Shown: positions 60,870 through 64,000 of the stretch, in pieces
Numbering within the stretch: the stretch's first letter is position 1
Layout of the letters: each line of letters begins with the position of its first letter
Origin: Notospermus geniculatus
Lineage: Eukaryota; Nemertea; Pilidiophora; Heteronemertea; Lineidae
Length of the DNA stretch: 64,000 bases
Assembly: GCA_002633025.1 (NCBI GenBank)
Contig: NMRB01001079.1
Coordinates: 76,947 to 140,946, forward strand
Reading direction: 5' to 3'
The notes under the pieces: model-generated
What the model was told of the DNA's origin: nothing
What the model saw: the letters and a program-made list of their open reading frames with translations, nothing else
The model's database searches: none
Translations under genes and position numbers: made by a program

Positions 60870-61320
60870 TTTGCAACTCTGGTAATGTTTTAGTGTATCC
60901 ACTGGACTACTAACTTTTAGTTACGCTAGTAATAGTGTTTGTTAACTACTATTCTTTACGTTGACCAAGATCTTGTACTGTAGTAAAAACTCTGTTAAAT
61001 CTATTAGAAAATTGCAAGGGCCTACATATTTTGAAGCCTTATTATTTATAACTTGAAAATTTTTTTTTAGATCATTTGCGCCAATTGTGATAATTGTCTG
61101 CAGTGTTTGTATTTGGCAATTTGACAGGCTTCTCAATATTATTGTGCACCAGTTATGCCACGTGTCTCTGCTTAGATTAGTTAGTATAGCCTACAATGTA
61201 TTAATATGCAGTTATATCATGATGTTGTTTTAATGTAAGTGATAGATTGTATTAGTGCTAACTTTCACTTTGATGGCAATGGATTTGCCGGCACGAAACA
61301 CTCATTCATAATTGTACGTA
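60870..61320 (+). other. Ly6 3' UTR/flank, nothing else recognised
   Basis: A/T-rich sequence after the stop codon. No clear AATAAA within the first 300 bp, so the polyadenylation site is undetermined. Confidence 0.4.
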
Positions 61321-62754
61321 CAGTCATGGACATTAGTTTATCTACACCTGACACTTTGGATATTTCAAATACTACTGGGCCAATTTAAACACGGTTTGTT
61401 CCACATGAAAATACGTCATGTTGGTCATATTATTGGTTCCTTCTTCCTGAGATTCAAGTTAGGGACAAAGGTCGATATTCATTCATACGGCGGTTTATTC
61501 AAACATCCTTCCGTGCTGACATTTACAATTCGCTGAAAATATTTACAAGATTTTAGGATTCGGACAGGTAATATAGGCTAATGAGAATTAACATCGAGCA
61601 TTAAATCGGAATCGGAATATTACAGTACAACTTACAGAACTTTGTCCCTTCTTAGGAAAACCTGTTCCTGGGCCCTTTCGTGGAGCCCTCAAAAATTCAA
61701 GTAAATCTGAGACAAGCTTGTAAAATCAAGGTTCTTATACCCAGTCAAATCTGTCGTACATCATACATCATACCAAAACAGAATCTTGGTCATACCAATT
61801 CAAAAGGAATCTATAAGATCGATCAATCGTAAAGAAGAATCAGGTTTCAAAAAGAATCAAGTTTTTTGTAGGCCTAGAAATTCCAGGAAAGTCCTGACTG
61901 TGTACCGAACCCAAATGAACAACTTTAACCAGGCACCTCAGGTGACACTCACCTGCAACAAATACCGAAATTGAACGCACCACAAAAATTGAAATTAACG
62001 CGGTCTGATTTGGCTCTAACACATATTTCTGCATCAAAATTTTGGAAATTTGAAAATATCGCTATTATGTTATAGCTCATCAGAAAAAAACACCCAAAAT
62101 CAAACTTGTTATTATGTAATATTTTTGCGATTTTTGTTGCAGATGTTTTATCCAAATTTTGCTAATTTGAGATTTTCGTGTAGGAAATGTTGGTGCCATA
62201 AGATAAAGCTAACCTCAGAATATGGATTTACAAAATTTGGGAAATTTTTGCCTTAACTGGGCAGAAATATTGCGTATTTTTCAAAGTATCAAAATGTTGA
62301 TATTTTGAAAAACATGCTTAACTTCTAACCAGTTTCGGCTAAACGTTCCAAAACTTCATACTTCGTGGTTTTTAGGTGAGCTCTTTCTACTGATATCAAA
62401 ATTTTGTGAAAAAATTGAAAAATCTCAAATTATCGAAATTTTGATAATCTCAAATATCTCAGCAACCACTCAACAGATTTTGATGAGACAAAGTCTACGG
62501 TCCTTAGAAGGTTCCACTCTATCAAAACTGCAACAAAAGTCACAAAAAAATTACATAATAAAAATGTTGATTTTGGTGATTTTTTCTGATGAGCTATTAC
62601 GTAATTACGATATTTCCAAATTTCCGAAATTTTGATGCAGAAATATGACCATAAGATGTACTTTCATATGGAACAAACCGTGTTAAAATTGGCCCAGAAG
62701 TATTTGAAATATTCAAAGTATCAGGTGTAGTAGATAAACTCATGTCCATGACTG
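61321..62754. mobile_element. Tc1/mariner-type foldback, second copy
   Basis: CAGTCATGGACATTAGTTTA and complement after/before TA; same family as 15900-16825. A ~585-bp foreign block (61433-62017) interrupts its left arm between GGTCATATT and ATATTTCTGCATC, words that are adjacent in the other copy. Confidence 0.85.
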
Positions 62755-63161
62755 TACATGACATGTGGTAACGAAAAAGGAATGAACAGTTAATGAGGAA
62801 CCGGCGTTGCGACCGAATCGACGTCATTGATTTCATTTTAAATGTTGACATGGCCCGTCATGAAAAAAGGAGCTGTAGGCCTACATTTTCCTACACGAAT
62901 ATTGAGATAAAGACGTTGCCATTTTCGCCATCCTAGCTCTTCATTTTAAGGAAAAAGAAACACCGAAAAATGCTGAAATTTTCATCTGCCAAGGTGATGT
63001 AAACTTTAATGCCAGGTAACCGAAACAAAAGGGTTGTTCTCACGTCAGAAATAAATGAAAATAACGTTAGAAAAGAACTTCGGTCGCACCGGTCGCAGCG
63101 CCACGTCGTGACGTTAGTTCCCCCGGGTTCCCATTGATTATTACACGTAAGTGGTATCAAG
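62755..63161. other. No recognised feature
   Basis: Only short GC-rich words (CGGTCGCA, TGCGACCG) in loose inverted order; no ORF of interest. Confidence 0.4.
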
Positions 63162-63384
63162 AATACTCTAGATTCGTTCTTCTAAGGTCACTTCAGATAT
63201 TCATGCTGTAGCTTGCCTAGGCCACAATATAGTCCACACAAAGAATTCATTAATTCTATTCGACATAACTGACCAATGAGTGAGTCTTGCGTTACAGCTC
63301 TTTATTTTGCCATGCATATTTAATAGGGTAGGCGGTCATATGGGTGTTCAGTAAAGTAACCTTAGAAGAACGAATCTAGAGTAT
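63162..63384. mobile_element. MITE ATACTCTAGATTCGTTCTTC
   Basis: ATACTCTAGATTCGTTCTTC then TAAGGT is the reverse complement of 63357-63384. 223 bp, no ORF. Confidence 0.85.
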
Positions 63385-63606
63385 ATACCGGTACATGATA
63401 TAAGTACCAAGAATGTACAACTTAGTAATCAATCAAAAGGCTGGGCATTAAGTTACTTTTTCTGATAATAGAGGGCGTACGGTAATTATAAGCCTTCTAA
63501 TTAAATAACCAATGTTTAGATTTAACATTTGTTGACTGAATTGTATTACATGTACATGTATTTAGAATATCGTCAATATTCTTATGTAAAGTTACAGACA
63601 TATTAC

Positions 63607-64000
63607 NNNNNNNNNNNNNNNNNNNNNNNNNNNNNNNNNNNNNNNNNNNNNNNNNNNNNNNNNNNNNNNNNNNNNNNNNNNNNNNNNNNNNNNNNNNNNN
63701 NNNNNNNNNNNNNNNNNNNNNNNNNNNNNNNNNNNNNNNNNNNNNNNNNNNNNNNNNNNNNNNNNNNNNNNNNNNNNNNNNNNNNNNNNNNNNNNNNNNN
63801 NNNNNNNNNNNNNNNNNNNNNNNNNNNNNNNNNNNNNNNNNNNNNNNNNNNNNNNNNNNNNNNNNNNNNNNNNNNNNNNNNNNNNNNNNNNNNNNNNNNN
63901 NNNNNNNNNNNNNNNNNNNNNNNNNNNNNNNNNNNNNNNNNNNNNNNNNNNNNNNNNNNNNNNNNNNNNNNNNNNNNNNNNNNNNNNNNNNNNNNNNNNN
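63607..64000. other. Assembly gap (N run)
   Basis: 394 Ns to the end of the window; content unknown. Confidence 1.

Noticed and set aside
1-64000. Bacterial or phage system
   Set aside because: Spliced genes, LINEs, mariners and SINEs identify animal DNA; no operon structure or ribosome-binding sites.

Overview
The window is animal genomic DNA. It has spliced genes with GT-AG introns, LINE, BEL/Pao and mariner elements, tRNA-derived SINEs, and a very high density of inverted-repeat (MITE or foldback) elements. The frequent AGGCCTA and TACATGTA words, the repeat mix and the gene content suggest a marine invertebrate deuterostome (echinoderm, hemichordate or lancelet); the species cannot be fixed from sequence alone. 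No bacterial operon or CRISPR array was seen. Six isolated single Ns look like contig or haplotype joins, and 63607-64000 is an N run.

Two host genes were found, both on the + strand. (1) The last ten coding exons (1732-17175) of a xanthine dehydrogenase/aldehyde oxidase family enzyme; upstream exons lie outside the window, and its 0.1-7.4 kb introns are packed with transposons. (2) A complete three-exon Ly6/uPAR (three-finger) gene, 51018-60869, with signal peptide, ten-cysteine domain and GPI-type tail.

Between them, 17.2-22.9 kb is repeats only, and 22.9-50.5 kb is a nested set of transposons. A repeat with GGTGAGC ends (about 22.88-50.46 kb) is split by a mariner (23185-50357). That is split by a 26.2 kb element with CACTG termini and perfect 14-bp inverted ends (23905-50082). 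On its - strand the 26-kb element carries a decayed EnSpm/CACTA-like transposase (46.4-47.66 kb) and a seven-exon gene (46147 to 27812) whose product starts with a CIDE-N-like domain. A 14 kb first intron of that gene holds two further inverted-end elements, a BEL/Pao retrotransposon with an intact 1.7-kaa polyprotein frame (32712-37838), a broken LINE (39.26-45.3 kb), and an unrecognised intronless 356-codon ORF (40686-41756).

The right part (50.5-63.6 kb) is the Ly6 gene with its introns and 3' flank, again filled with foldback elements, several of them from the same families as in the oxidase introns. Functionally the window is two unrelated host genes separated by a layered transposon island. 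Most of what looks like intergenic sequence can be explained as insertions into insertions.
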